This document shows, one piece after another, positions 20,057-31,334 of a stretch of DNA of 64,000 nt (position 1 is its first letter; each line of letters begins with the position of its first letter). Below the pieces are notes generated by a model. The model was given only the letters and a program-made list of their open reading frames with translations, did no database searches and had not been told where the DNA came from. The stretch is from Trichobilharzia regenti (Eukaryota > Platyhelminthes > Trematoda > Strigeidida > Schistosomatidae), in contig OX235270.1 of NCBI GenBank assembly GCA_944472135.2, positions 145,963,632-146,027,631 of the forward strand, given 5' to 3'. Made by a program: the position numbers and the translations under genes.

Positions 20057-20236
20057 ATTTACAGCTTGATTCCACACTGTATTTTTGGTACAAGTATGGA
20101 ATTTTCAGCATGGATATCGGTAGCCCAAATTTTGCAGGCCGACCATAGATATCAGGTGTGCGCCGGCGTGGGCTCGAACCCCGGACCATGTGCATGGTCG
20201 GCGAGAGTCCTAACCACTGTGCCACCGACGCACACA
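20057..20236 (-). mobile_element. tRNA-derived SINE T1, minus copy
   Basis: On the minus strand GTGCGTCGGTGGCACAGTGG (box A) and GGGGTTCGAGCCC (box B), then the T1 body and an A-rich tail read as poly-T at 20039-20055. The 3' acceptor-type arm is changed (GCGCAC for GACGCAC). Confidence 0.85.
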
Positions 20237-20239
20237 AAA

Positions 20240-21040
20240 AAAAATAAATAAATAAACAGTCGGAAAGTATGAAGATTATATGAATTCATTGGAGTCTTCC
20301 TTAGCATTGTCCTCCGCTGTGTTGCACATGTAAAAACCCGTAGATGGAAATCACAGATTTAAGTAAAACACTGGGTAGAATAGCGTGTGTGTGAAGCAGT
20401 CATAAAAATCTATCTATGCTGAGCATGCTATTATTTCATATTGTGTTTTTTCTTGCCTTCTGATTTCTTATTCTAAAATGTCACATAGGTAGAGAAATAT
20501 TCATTCAGTTGTATAGAATGCCTTTACCTCCCATTTATTATTATCTGCATCCCAGTTAAACCTCCCATAGACGATTACTTTTTTTCTTAACCACATGACT
20601 TTTGTCATCATGACTGTTAGTAAGTACAACATACACACACACCATCATGTGAGCAGATATATGTTTATTACATGTATACTGTTACGAGTCTCATTGCTAA
20701 AATGACGAGTCAATAATGAAGCGAAAAATAATAGTTGGAAGGTAGTCTCATTTTAGGAAGAAGAAAAACTCTATTTTAGTAGTAAGTCAGTAGTTTATAT
20801 ACCTCATGACTTGATGCATGTGGTTTAAATGACCGCATAAATTAATTAAGAAACACTTTGCTAATATCTTTAAGCTAATGAATGACATAGTCCGTTTATG
20901 GTTAAGCGATATTTTCGATTGAAGAAAACTAAGACAATACTAGTTAGTGATTTGAATCGATTGTACATGCTTCTTCTTCTTCTTTTTCCCCTTCAATAAG
21001 TCAGGCTTAGTTCACAAGATTGTGTTGGTTCGGTGATATC
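20240..21040. other. Stretch without supported gene or repeat
   Basis: AT-rich. No recognisable open frame or repeat family; a short TTC run near 20972. Confidence 0.5.
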
Positions 21041-21216
21041 ATCAGACCTCTGTTAACCTTGCCTAGATTACTAGCTCGCTAGTTTTCTTGCCGGTCCTAA
21101 GCCCGGGTAAAGAGGGAGGGTTGGGGCGTGGTGCTAGCAACTCCAACCCCGTAAAACTCAACCAAATTGCTACAGAAACTTCAACGAATTAATATATTAA
21201 AAATTCTAAAAATGAA

Positions 21217-22488
21217 ATGATGCAGGCTGGTGAAAACCTTCGGAAAGCCAGTCGGCCTATGTGCCTTCTTTCGATGAAAGCAAAAGTAAGGATGGGTACC
21301 TGGAATGTTCGTACAATGTACGAAACTGGAAAGGCTGCCCAGATAGCCGCTGAAATGAGAAGGTACAGAATAGAAGTGTTGGGAATCTGCGAAAGCAGAT
21401 GGAACGGAACTGGAAGGTGCCAACTACCTACTGGAGAGACAGTAATCTTTTCCGGCCACCTAGAGGACAACCACGAGCACACCGAGGGAGTGGCCATCAT
21501 GATGTCACCAACAGCAGCCAAAGCTCTCATGCAGTGGGAACCAATCTCCTCCAGGATAATGACAGCCAGGTTCAACTCAAAAGGAAGGAAAGTTACAGTC
21601 ATTCAATGTCAATGCTATGCGCCTACAAACGTCTCAGAACAAGAGAAGAAGGAGGCGTTCTACAGACAACTACAAGCAATAATGGACAACGTCCCAAATG
21701 GCGATATCAAAATCCTGATGGGCGACATGAATGCGAAGCTGGGAGGAGACAACACAGGAAGAGAACTCACCATGGGTCGTGAGGCCCTCGGCGAAATGAA
21801 CGACAATGGTGAACTCTTCTCAGACTTCTGCGCCTTCAATGATTTGGTGATTGGTGGCAGTGTGTTCAAACACAAGGATATACACAAGACGACATGGATT
21901 TCACCAGATGGAAACACCAAAAACCAAATAGACTTCATCTCAATTTCAAGAAAGTGGAGACGGAGCCTACTGGACACAAGGTCGAGGAGAGGAGCAGATG
22001 TGGGTTCAGACCACTATCTAGTACAAGGGACTTTCAAGGTGAAACTAAAAGCCTCGAGGATAGCTGGGGATAGGCCACAATGCAAGTTCAACACTCAGAA
22101 ACTGAAGGACACAACCACAAAAGACACTTTCACTGCAACTGTCAGAGCAAAGCAGGAAACACTACGCGACATCACTGAAGAATCATGCGTGGAAGAACAT
22201 TGGAAGTCTCTGAAGGCGATTCTCAACGAAACGTGTTCAACGGTTCTAGGAAGAAAGAAGAGACAAGACAAGGAATGGCTCTCAACGGACACTTGGAAAT
22301 TAATAGAAGAGAGGAGAATGGTGAAAGAGAAAATGATTCAATGCAAGGACGGACAGGAGAAGGAGACGATGAGCTCAACTTACAAAGCATTGGACAAAGA
22401 AGTGAAGAAAAGTGCTAGGAAGGACAAAAGACGATTCTACGACAATCTAGCTACTGAAGCTGAAAGGCAGCAGGCAAAAGGGACCTGA
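21217..22488 (+). CDS. RTE-2 AP-like endonuclease domain, intact 423-aa frame
   Basis: ATG at 21217, stop TGA at 22486-22488. Endonuclease motifs in order: TWNVRT (Asn30), ICESRWNG (Glu59), CYAPTN (Tyr134), MGDMNA (Asp170, Asn172), NQIDF (Asp240) and GSDHYL (SDH 264-266). These are the APE-type catalytic residues that nick the target for LINE insertion. The C-terminal third is the charged linker to the RT. The frame ends early because of a frameshift near 22480: the next frame continues in the family's expected way with DLRTLYQITKSL. A functional full-length protein is therefore unlikely, but the endonuclease alone is complete. Confidence 0.85.
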   Translation: MMQAGENLRKASRPMCLLSMKAKVRMGTWNVRTMYETGKAAQIAAEMRRYRIEVLGICESRWNGTGRCQLPTGETVIFSGHLEDNHEHTEGVAIMMSPTAAKALMQWEPISSRIMTARFNSKGRKVTVIQCQCYAPTNVSEQEKKEAFYRQLQAIMDNVPNGDIKILMGDMNAKLGGDNTGRELTMGREALGEMNDNGELFSDFCAFNDLVIGGSVFKHKDIHKTTWISPDGNTKNQIDFISISRKWRRSLLDTRSRRGADVGSDHYLVQGTFKVKLKASRIAGDRPQCKFNTQKLKDTTTKDTFTATVRAKQETLRDITEESCVEEHWKSLKAILNETCSTVLGRKKRQDKEWLSTDTWKLIEERRMVKEKMIQCKDGQEKETMSSTYKALDKEVKKSARKDKRRFYDNLATEAERQQAKGT

Positions 22489-22489
22489 G

Positions 22490-24110
22490 GACACTATATC
22501 AGATAACCAAATCTCTATCCGGGAAGAGACCAACACAAGCGAAACCTATAAAAGACAGCCAAGGGAACCCAATTACCAAGGAAGAAAAACAGATTAAACA
22601 ATGGGCGGATCACTTCAAAGGACTCTTGAACCGACCATCACCTGCAACCCGTCCAGAAATACCAACAACAGCGCGCACACAACTGCAAGTTGACACCAAT
22701 CCTCCAACGAGAGCTGAAGTCTTGAATGCAATCAAGCTTCTGAAAGCTGGAAAAGCAGCCGGACCAGATGGAATACCCCCTGAAGCACTGAAAGGGACCC
22801 AGAGACTACAGCAGACATGCTGACTCCATTATTGCAAAAGGTCTGGAAGGAGGGAAAGGTGCCTACTGACTGGAGGAAAGGTTACCTCGTGAAACTACCA
22901 AAGAAGGGCGACTTAGGACTCTGCAAGAACTGGCGAGGAATCATGCTCCTGTCGACGCCAAGTAAAATCCTGAGTCGCATCATCCTGGAGAGAATAAAGG
23001 ACGCACTGGAGACAGAACTCCGACCAGAACAAGCTGGATTCAGGAAAGGCAAATCATGTTCTGACCAAATTGCAACTCTACGCATCATCATCACAGAACA
23101 AAGCATGGAATGGCGATCAAACCTCTACCTCAACTTTATAGACTTTGAGAAGGCCTTCGACAGACAGCGTTGATCGTGAAGTAATTTGGAAATTACTCGA
23201 GTACTACGGCGTACCCCAAATATTCATCAACCTTATTCAACAGCTGTACGACAACGGAACACGTCAAGTGATCCACAACGGAAAATGCAGCGAGGCGTTT
23301 GGAGTAAACACAGGAGTCAGACAAGGGTGCTTATTATCTATCACCAATGATATTCCTAATTGTGGTGGTGGACTGGATTATGCGTCAGACAGTGAAAAAC
23401 GAGAAGACACGGATATCCTGGACGACGTGAAGAACATAGAAGATGATGTATGTTTGATATCACACGCACAAAATCGAAGACTTACAAGCGAAAACCGACC
23501 AACAAACTAGTCGAAGAAGCAGCCGGAGAAGACACGACTCCAGGTGAACATAGACAAGACGGAGGTTATGAAAATTACCAACCAGCCAACAACAACAACA
23601 TCAAGCGACAATCACCATCAACGAGAGGGATTTGAAAGAGGTTACTTCATTCACTCACTTATCTAGGGAGCATTGTCTCAACTACAGGATGTCGGAACGG
23701 ACGAGGATGTCAAATCGAGCGAGAATCGGGGAGAAGGGCGAGAAACACATTCATTCATCAACCTCAAACCAATCTGGAAATCTTCGTCACTCAGCCAGCA
23801 TCAACAACAAAATTCACTCGGATTTTCAATACAAACGTCAAGTCAGTCAGTTCTTCTATACGGATCAGAAACTTGGCGGGCGGGTCACAAAGAATATTTT
23901 CAACAGCCTGTTGCACACCTTTATCAACAACCAACTGTCTTCGCTGGCTCTATACTGAAGATCAGATGGTCGGGCCGGAAAGAATCATCAACAAGAAACT
24001 CTGACTGGGAGCACACTAAACAAAACAAGAACCAATCGCCAACCAACAAATATGCAGGAGAAAGTAGAGATGGATGGAGATGGACACTCGGTGAGGAGGC
24101 CGGTGGGTGA
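22490..24110 (+). pseudogene. Broken RT and C-terminal region of RTE-2
   Basis: RT blocks lie in at least three frames. NRPSPATRPEIPTT through PDGIPPEALKG ends at 22823. LLQKVWKEGKVPTDW through NFIDFEKAFDRQR spans 22817-23173. VIWKLLEYYGVPQIF through NTGVRQGCLLS spans 23145-23510. Where the YADD box should lie, the sequence reads SITNDIPNCGGGLD and later EDDVCLIS, so the two catalytic aspartates are not in a normal context. The copy at 3.1-4.85 kb shares the same odd GVRQGC-LLSITNDIPNCGGGLD junction. Confidence 0.8.
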
Positions 24111-24744
24111 CATCGCGCGCGCGTCAGGCCATTTCTCGAATGGAACCAGGCCGAAAGGGAAGCACGCGGCGAGTGGGACGTCAGTGGAAGGGTGATATCG
24201 AGGAAATCGTGTGTGTGAAGAGGTGAGGAGTTGAAACAGTATGGACTAACATGGATGCAGGTGAAAAGTACAGCAGAAGACAGAAGCAAGTGGAGAGGTG
24301 TAGTTGAAGCCCTATGTTCCACTAGGAACCCAAAGGGGCAATAATAATAATCAATTCATAAGACCAATCAGATTCTGGTTAAATTTGTCCTCGAAAACGT
24401 ATTACATATATAATGTAAGGTGTCGTGTAGACGGGGTGACTAATTGTAAATTAGAGAAAGGAAGCAGAAGTTGGCATGATGTAATAAGTGTGAGAAAGCG
24501 ACTAATCAAGGTCATATTTCACCTACCATATATGAAACACTAAAACCTGTAGGAACAGTGATACTAATGTCGCACGGCTTACCAAAGATTCACAAAAACG
24601 GCTTGCCACTTAGACTGGTCCTCGCCTAGACACTCTTGGCGAAACTAGGAAATGGTCCACTTAAAGATGTAATATGTAATCTTGATTACTATTGCCAATA
24701 TGTTGATGATACATTTATGGTTCTCAGGTATTGGTTTTTTTGTT

Positions 24745-25185
24745 TGATTGCATGGAGGGATTCATCATGAGCTAACATCCGTTAGAGAACCACTGGAAAA
24801 TCAACAGGGAGTACTGGAAAGCTGTTTCGTCACCCTAGTTCGTGACCCTTCAGTAGTACGCACCCACCGGGGTACAAGGCAAGCTGGTTGACCATTTAGC
24901 CACTGGGACCCGATCCAATGGTCCTTGAATTCTAACTTCTGCCAATTCACGACATAGTGCGACCATTTCGGAATGTCTTCTTCGATGAGTTACTGCCTTA
25001 TCTTCAACCTGCTGTACTCTACTGGTGACGGCTTCTCACTAGAACCCCAGGTTAACTGTCTGAATAGGACCAGTCGTTAGTGAGCATCAAATGAATTTTC
25101 AGGTTATGGTTTTGTAGGGATTTTTTTGTTTGATTGCATCGAGGATGTCAGCTCATGATGAAATCATCCAAGCAATCAAGCATTT
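24745..25185. mobile_element. H2 element with inverted ends, inserted in PLE-C
   Basis: Left end TTGATTGCATGGAGGGATTC and ATCATGAGCTAACATC (24753-24784); right end GATGTCAGCTCATGATGAAA and CAAGCAATCAAG (25145-25183). These are inverted repeats of about 35 nt. Inside lies a minus-strand H2 SINE with tRNA-like head and hammerhead, then about 50 nt before the plus-strand tail. It splits the PLE RT from its C-terminus, so it is younger than that PLE. Confidence 0.65.
24810..24862 (-). ncRNA. Hammerhead-like motif in H2 element
   Basis: Reverse strand: GTACTA, CTGAAGG (A9 changed to G), stem II GTCAC/GTGAC, GAAAC, AGCTTT and CCAGTACTC. Stem II is well paired with compensating change relative to other copies, but stem III and one core base are altered. 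Confidence 0.65.
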
Positions 25186-26220
25186 ATACTTGCTGCGAAA
25201 TAAAGTGAGGCTAAGGACATATTGGATAAATGCAGCCGACCACATCCCAGCATAAGCTTCACTAAGAAAGAAGATTAAAATGGCTCTATCTCCTTTCCGG
25301 ATGTCCTAATGACGGAAAAATATGTAGACGTTTGTATAGAAAACCTACTTCCACTGGACAACATACTCACTTCCTGAGCTTCCTACCTCTACAATACAAA
25401 CGTAATCTGGTTAAATGAGGCACTGGACGAAGAACTCGGTGATATTTGCGACCTACTAGGTAGAAACGGATATCGAACTAAATTCGTGAACAAACACATG
25501 AACTCAGAAAGTAAACTGTCGAAGGTGCCGACTGTTCCCAAAAAGTCAGTCTTCCTAAGGCTACAATTCACGGATGATGTCAATAGTGAGACCTTATCAC
25601 AACGTCTGATAAGAGCCTTCAAACGGATTTGCAAACGTATACTCACTCACTGGCCGACCAGTACTTAGTTCAGGAAATGAAGACAGACTGCCCTGTTTCG
25701 TCTCTTCTATGTGTATTTGCCAATTTAACTACCCATTTGGAACTAGTTACATGGGGCGTACGATCAGAAAGGTTCATCGTCAATTTTCTGAATACCTCCC
25801 ATCTTGGTTTCGCAAAGGTCCGAATAAAGCTGTACGCAGGTCAATACTAGCTCATTTCGTCGATACTGGACGACGAGTCGATCGTAACAAAGCTTTTGAA
25901 GTTATTTATGAAATTTCACCCAGCCTCCTACATGGTCTACGGGTACGACTTTTACCTAAAGTAGAGGCGATCGGATTTCATCTGAAAAAGCCAAATCTGT
26001 GTGTCACTTCAAAAGAAATTTGTACAGCCGCTTTCTTTGCCATGGCCAACTGCATAACATGCATTTAGTTTTTTTAAAACGATTCCCCTCCCCTTGTAAC
26101 TATCTTTTGACTTTGTTAATTTTTACAATTCTAGTTAATTCTATTAACTTGTGTGTATTTTACGTAATTCTTCTGAGTCATTATTGCTCTTTTGCAAATT
26201 TCTGCATTGTGTAATAACTT

Positions 26221-26820
26221 GTTGCTAACGCCTACGGATTGACTTGTCTTGAATTCCATTATTAATTGATTTCCAACCGTCCTCCTTTAAAACTTAGATA
26301 TCTTGTTACTTACATCTATAAGTTATTTGTTTTGATGACCTTTAACCACTTCATTTCACCGACGCCGCCTATACCCAAAAGTGATTAACTAAAATAACCA
26401 GTTAGCAAATACACTCACTGCATAATCCAACCCTCACCACTGAAGCATCTATCGGACAACTAAGAGGTGACTAGTTCAATTTTAGACATGAAAGAGCTTT
26501 TATTTCAATAGTTTGTCAAATCAAATTCAGTTTATCGTACTAACAGACTGACTCACTTAACTGTTAATAATTTGTCTGTGACATCAATTTATTAATGAAA
26601 TTAGGGTAGCAATAAAGGTGATCAGTTAGTCTGATGAGTGAGTTTTACTCAAGATGCTCACAGAAACAAAGAAGACAATACGAAATAGCGTAAGAGTTCT
26701 AAATGAATGCAAGAATTATAAGCAACTAAAGAACAGGCAAAGAAACAAAATTAAGTCATCAAAATAAAAAAAACCTCAAATCAAAATAATTAAAAAAAGA
26801 TGCTACCATGACAGTAGAAG
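26221..26820. other. Stretch without gene, possible PLE 3' UTR
   Basis: AT-rich; follows the PLE-C coding end and may contain its 3' terminus. No family motif recognised. Confidence 0.4.
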
Positions 26821-26825
26821 TGGTT

Positions 26826-27775
26826 GAGTATGCACAGCTCCGGTTTTTCTATGTGAATCGCCAGAGTTTCAGCGATACAAAGAAGATGAAACCGTATGGC
26901 CTTCGATAGGTTATTCCTGACTCTGTAGATTACTTTGAAGCAGGAGGCGTTTGTTGAGATGGAATGATCAGTGTTAACCAGATGTTCACTTATCGCACTC
27001 CTTATTGCACCATTATTGCCTTTTCACAACCATGATGGATAGTGTTCTCGAATCCTCTTGGACAGGATGCGCGTCGAACGACCAATGTCCCTGGCTCCAC
27101 TGCAGCAGGTGAACTGATATATGCGCATAGAAATGGCCAGATGCGGGATCTTGTCCTCCAGGCTTCTGCAGATCAGTGGGTGACTAGAGAACACTATTCT
27201 TAGCGTTGCTGCAAAGAATGTTCTTCTCAGAGATGATGTGAACCTTCTCTTGACAATATCGCTTGCTAAATCCCCCTTGAAATTCAAATTCATGTAGAGT
27301 TTCTTTTTAGGCGCAATTAAAATTTCGTTTCCCCGAATTATTGGTTTGATATTTTTGTCGATGAATCTTATTGGGTGTCCATTTTGGATGAAGATTTCTC
27401 TTAGAATATTTAATTCTCTTTCCAGAACGTCGGGACTACAGATGCGTCGGATGGGGTAGTAAGTGACTCAATTAAATTCCGCTTTTGTTGAGTGGGTACC
27501 CAGCTATAGAAGCTTGTTAGTTGACCATTCCACGTAGGTTTTCTATGGATTGATTACCTTAGGCTCCCATCAGTTCTTCTTGTTAGTTCCACATCAAGAA
27601 AAGGAATTTTTGACTCGTTTTCCATTTCAAGAGTGAATATTATTGCTGGATGGCAACTGTTAAATGTCTTCAGCATTAGATTGGGGTCGTTGTTGTTGTT
27701 ACAAATAATGAAAATGTCGTCCACATATCTTTTATACAGTCGCAAATTGTCAATGCTCGGCTTTATTGGACCCCT
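26826..27775 (-). mobile_element. Penelope-like element D, left arm of inverted pair
   Basis: Minus strand: RT fragment LRLYKRYVDDIFIICNNNND (27745 back; catalytic YVDD), ESKIPFLDVELTRRTDGSL, then a C-terminal region and a decayed GIY-YIG (IYQFTCCSGARDIGRSTR, 27140-27060), then AIRFHLLCIAETLAIHIEKPELCI and the 3' end near 26826. The frame is broken between 27300 and 27550. Confidence 0.82.
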
Positions 27776-27777
27776 CT

Positions 27778-28085
27778 TGAGGCATATATCAGTTCACCTG
27801 CTGCAGTGGAGCCAGGGACATTGGTCGTTCGACGCGCATCCTGTCCAAGAGGATTCGAGAACACTATCCATCATGGTTGTGAAAAGGCAATAATGGTGCA
27901 ATAAGGAGTGCGATAAGTGAACATCTGGTTAACACTGATCATTCCATCTCAACAAACGCCTCCTGCTTCAAAGTAATCTACAGAGTCAGGAATAACCTAT
28001 CGAAGGCCATACGGTTTCATCTTCTTTGTATCGCTGAAACTCTGGCGATTCACATAGAAAAACTGGAGCTGTGCATACAAAGGAA
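27778..28085 (+). mobile_element. Penelope-like element D, right arm of inverted pair
   Basis: Plus strand; begins inside the GIY-YIG region (GCATATATCAGTTCACCTGC) and runs to the same 3' end as the left arm (TCACATAGAAAAACTGGAGC, TGTGCATAC). About 300 nt, very similar to 26826-27130 read backwards. Outer ends of both arms are the element's 3' end. Confidence 0.82.
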
Positions 28086-28555
28086 GATTACTCAATCAAT
28101 TTATTAAACTGGTCAATGGAAATAATTTACTCGCTGAAATTAAACAGTACATTTCACCACAATATAATTATTACTGACTTCATGAATATCGCTTGCTGAC
28201 CTGGGAATTTATGTATTTTACATAAAAACGAACATCCTATAATAGAAACGTATGACTTTCATAATATCTGTCCCTGTTGAATATATATAGGTAGTGCCCT
28301 TCCTGTGGTGTTTGCTAGTTATCTTCAAAAGTTAGATTATAAAAATGTACAAATTAGTTTATTCTCTGTTGAGATCAAAAAATGATCTAAGGTGTGTTCT
28401 TTCTTCTCATTAGTCAGCACTTCCGAGATAGGAAACGTGGTTAAAGTCATAACACCTTGAACTGCAATCTGCGAATGTTTGACATGCAATTCGCCAGCTT
28501 TGTTAAATGTAAGATAGTGTTACAGGACTGGGCTGGGCTGCATTGACTCCTAGAT
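28086..28555. other. Stretch without supported gene or repeat
   Basis: AT-rich; no coding or family signature seen. Confidence 0.45.
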
Positions 28556-28559
28556 TACA

Positions 28560-29372
28560 GATAGGGAGTGAAGTGGTTTGTGGAGCGTGTTGACCACTAC
28601 ACTTATTTGGAGAGTTGCATCAGCCAACGCCAACGGGTTGATGGCTGACGAAGTTTCAGAACGGATACAAAAGGCTCGTTTCGCATATGCCAAATTACGC
28701 CATCTCTGGTTTAGTGGACATGATATCCGGCTGGCTGTTGACCAAAGGACGTGTTTACTGATCAGCAGTCCGCTCCTGTATGTCTGTGAGACCTGGTCAT
28801 TGACAGTGGAAGACATGAAAAAGCTAGCTGCTCCCGTTTTGGGTGAGGTGGAATAATAAGGTGAGCAATATTGAGGTTAGGTCTCGATCGAGTGCTAGTT
28901 AAGGAGGGGAAATCAATTGACGAGGTTGTGAAGCTACATTGGCTGAGAGACATGTTTAGAACATGTGTTACGCATGCGTGCCTGGCATCCATCGTCTTCT
29001 TCGATGGGCCGACTGACATAGGAGCAGGCTGGAAAAGAGCTAGCCAGTGGTAGTCGAACCAAAACATGGCTTCACCAGCCAGTGGAATCCACAACAGATA
29101 GTTTAATCCATCTATTTAGGGAGGCGTTAACTGATATCTGGTCGGCGTCCTCGGACGGTAAAAATCAATGGCTGGAAATACTTGTTGATAAAGCTCAAAA
29201 TTGTTCTCAGTGATGCATCCACTCCTTGTGACTTATAATATCCAATAAAACTATATTGCTCTTTCATATTACTATATTTTCGCCACATATAACTTTTTGG
29301 TATCTTCTGTTGCTTTGTGTGCTACTTGTAGTTTGGCAACTCGAACTGCTGCACATCTGTGCAAAGTTAAAT
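28560..29372 (+). mobile_element. RTE-1-type LINE, 3' part
   Basis: Longest of the RTE-1 3' fragments. The frame 28578-28856 encodes VERVDHYTYLESCI-like, ADEVSERIQKARFAYAKLRH and LLYVCETWSLTVEDMKKL, the region that follows the YADD core in RTE-1. The C-terminal KSIDEVVKLHWLRDMFRT block and the GCAACTCGAACTGCTGCACA end follow. Frameshift near 28856. Confidence 0.8.
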
Positions 29373-29374
29373 GT

Positions 29375-29530
29375 AGATATGATGGAGAAGATTTGTAGCT
29401 CAGGTGGATGATTTTGATGTGGCCGCATACTTCAATTTAAAGTGAACTTTTAGATTTCTTCATGAGTTTATTAGTCATCTCTCCTGGTGACCTTGGACGT
29501 GATTGGTTGATCACTCAAACAATCCAAAAT
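29375..29530 (-). mobile_element. Penelope-like element B, short left arm (3' end only, minus)
   Basis: Its reverse complement (CAATCACGTCCAAGGTCACC, AGGAGAGATGACTAATAAAC, AAATTGAAGTATGCGG) matches the 3' end of the adjacent plus copy at 30685-30780. So a 3'-end fragment lies inverted at the 5' side of PLE-B. A further diverged copy is at 52310-52560 (minus). Confidence 0.7.
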
Positions 29531-29534
29531 GCAA

Positions 29535-30790
29535 CACACAAGTTGAATGGAATGCATAAACCTATACCTCACAACGTACTTCCAATTCAACGGCTAAATA
29601 TGTGAACAAGTTAAAGAAACACCCATGGGATCGCCAATATCAGGTTTGATTGCAGAAGCAGTGATGCAAAGGCTCAAAAGCATAATCCTACCAAAGATCA
29701 AACCCAAGATTTGGATACGCTACGTAAACGACACATTTGTAATAATCAAAAGAAACGAGTTGGATAAGACTCACAACTTAATAAACAACGTCTTCAACGA
29801 CATAGAATTCACAAGAGAGGAGGAATCCAAGAACCAAATCCCATTTTTGGACGTCTTAGTGAAGCGAACAACCACAGGGGATTAGAAACTAAAGTTTGTT
29901 GAAAGTCAACTCACACAGACCAAATAGTGAATTACAACAGCAACAATCCAATGACACACAAAAAGAATTGTATACAAACACTACTCAAGAGGACCAGGAG
30001 TCATCGCAGCACATCCACCTTAAGGAAAATTGAAGAAAGATATCTCAGACGTCTTCCAAAAGAATGGATATCCACGGAATTTCATCAATAGACATATACT
30101 CCCAAGCCAACCTACCAAATCAAAGGCCCCCAAGGGGAGCACAAAGAAAATCGCCCTACCACATATAAAGGACATCTCAGAAATCACCGAAAGACTCTTC
30201 AAACCTTTCAGGAATAGACGTCTCACACAAACCAACAAAATCACTTCACTCAGCCAGCTCTATGTCAACCAAAAGATTCAACAACGAAAGAAAATAAAAC
30301 CAACATCGTATACGAAATAAATTGTAACAATTGAGAAAAACACTACATTGGCCAAAGGCGACGTACTCTTCGTCTTAGAATCCATAAACATAGGTTAGCC
30401 GTCAAAAGACATGACATCTACTCCCTCATATCACTACAACCACTGACATCGAGTCGACTGGGACAACGTTCAAATACTAGACAGAGGAGACACCAATAAT
30501 GCTAGGAAATTTTTAGAAGCCTGGTATTCCAGTGAATCATCAATCAATAGACACATCGACATAGAGACAAAATTTACCAATCGATATGAAGGAAATCTCA
30601 TACACAAAGGGTCAAGGTTCAAGTCAAAGAAACAATCAGTTCCAATACAAGTAGCCTAGAGGATGTGAAAACACACAAAAGCCACTAATCACATCCAAGG
30701 ACACTAGGAGAGATGACTAATAAACTACTCGTGGAGAAATGTAAAAGCTGACTTCAAATTGAAGTATACGGTGAAGATGTTGTCTAGTAG
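29535..30790 (+). mobile_element. Penelope-like element B, plus arm with RT and GIY-YIG remnants
   Basis: RT: MGSPISGLIAEAVMQRL (the PLE MGSPLG block) and WIRYVNDTFVIIKRN, where the catalytic YVDD is YVND, at 29625-29885, plus NQIPFLDVLVKRTTTG. Then KKDISDVFQKNGYPRNFINRH at 30030, and a GIY-YIG remnant HYIGQRRRTLRLRIHKHRLA near 30337-30400. The 3' end is at about 30780. Stops at 29883 and later make it non-functional. Confidence 0.83.
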
Positions 30791-31325
30791 GGGTCAATGA
30801 AAGCTCCGCAAATTGAGTATCCAGCTCAGAGAACACAACCACATCAAAAAGTTCAATCTTGAAACCAGTCAGTCAGATTAAGGTTTTTGAGGCTGACGGT
30901 AGTGACGTTCATGGATAGCACGGAGTATACTAACTCAAGATCTAATACCCGCAACTGCTTTAGTATTCGTTCCACCTAGACCAAAAGCAAAGCAAAACAC
31001 AAGAATTGATGGTCCAAATTACGAGATATACTTCGGGACCAAATCGGCCTGCGAGATGATTGCTTAGCTGGCTAGGAATCGTGCACCAACGTGACACGAT
31101 GGAGTACCAAATGGCGTGTATGCTTGACCGGGAGCCTTAAGCTAAACAATTTGACATAAACAGTGAGGGTCGGCATCCAATATTCAGTGATGATTTCTGT
31201 AGTCAAGAATTTTGGGGAATTATTTACCGCTGCAAGGTCATCAATAGCCTTTTTGAATAACATTAGCAACTACATGCCAATCATAAAAATCAACAACTTC
31301 CGAAAAATAGAAATGAAGATTGATT
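30791..31325. other. Unassigned stretch between PLE-B and RTE-2 copy
   Basis: Moderately GC-rich around 30830-31150, which suggests retroelement origin, but I recognise no family. The short frames (31072-31269 minus, 31163-31402 plus) are not convincing. Confidence 0.35.
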
Positions 31326-31334
31326 ACTATTACT

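Larger units (their letters stand above)
21045..24350 (+). mobile_element. RTE-2 LINE (SR3/Perere-3-like), near full length but broken
   Basis: 5' UTR 21045-21216, with a GGGTTGGGGCGTGGTGCTAGC block reused in T2 SINEs. The endonuclease frame is 21217-22488. RT and C-terminal parts follow in several frames: PDGIPPEALK near 22770, RPEQAGFRKGKSC near 23025, NFIDFEKAFD near 23140, NTGVRQGC near 23310 and a C-terminal part to about 24110. The 3' tail CCTATGTTCCACTAGG is followed by AATAATAAT at 24340. Frameshifts lie near 22480, 22800 and 23160, and the catalytic region is deleted or scrambled. Length of about 3.3 kb fits RTE elements. Confidence 0.9.
24545..26220 (+). mobile_element. Penelope-like element C, decayed, interrupted by an H2 element
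   Basis: RT pieces at 24545-24740 include HGLPKIHKNGLPLRLVLA and YCQYVDDTFMVL (catalytic YVDD). An H2 element interrupts at 24745-25185. The frame resumes with RNKVRLRTYWINAA and a C-terminal region. GIY-YIG is readable at 25709-26068: MCICQFNYPFGTSYMGRTIRK, with RRSILAHFVDTGRRVDRNKAF and HLKKPNLCV after it. In PLEs the RT primes cDNA and the GIY-YIG nuclease nicks the target. Frameshifts near 25660-25710 break it. Confidence 0.82.
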
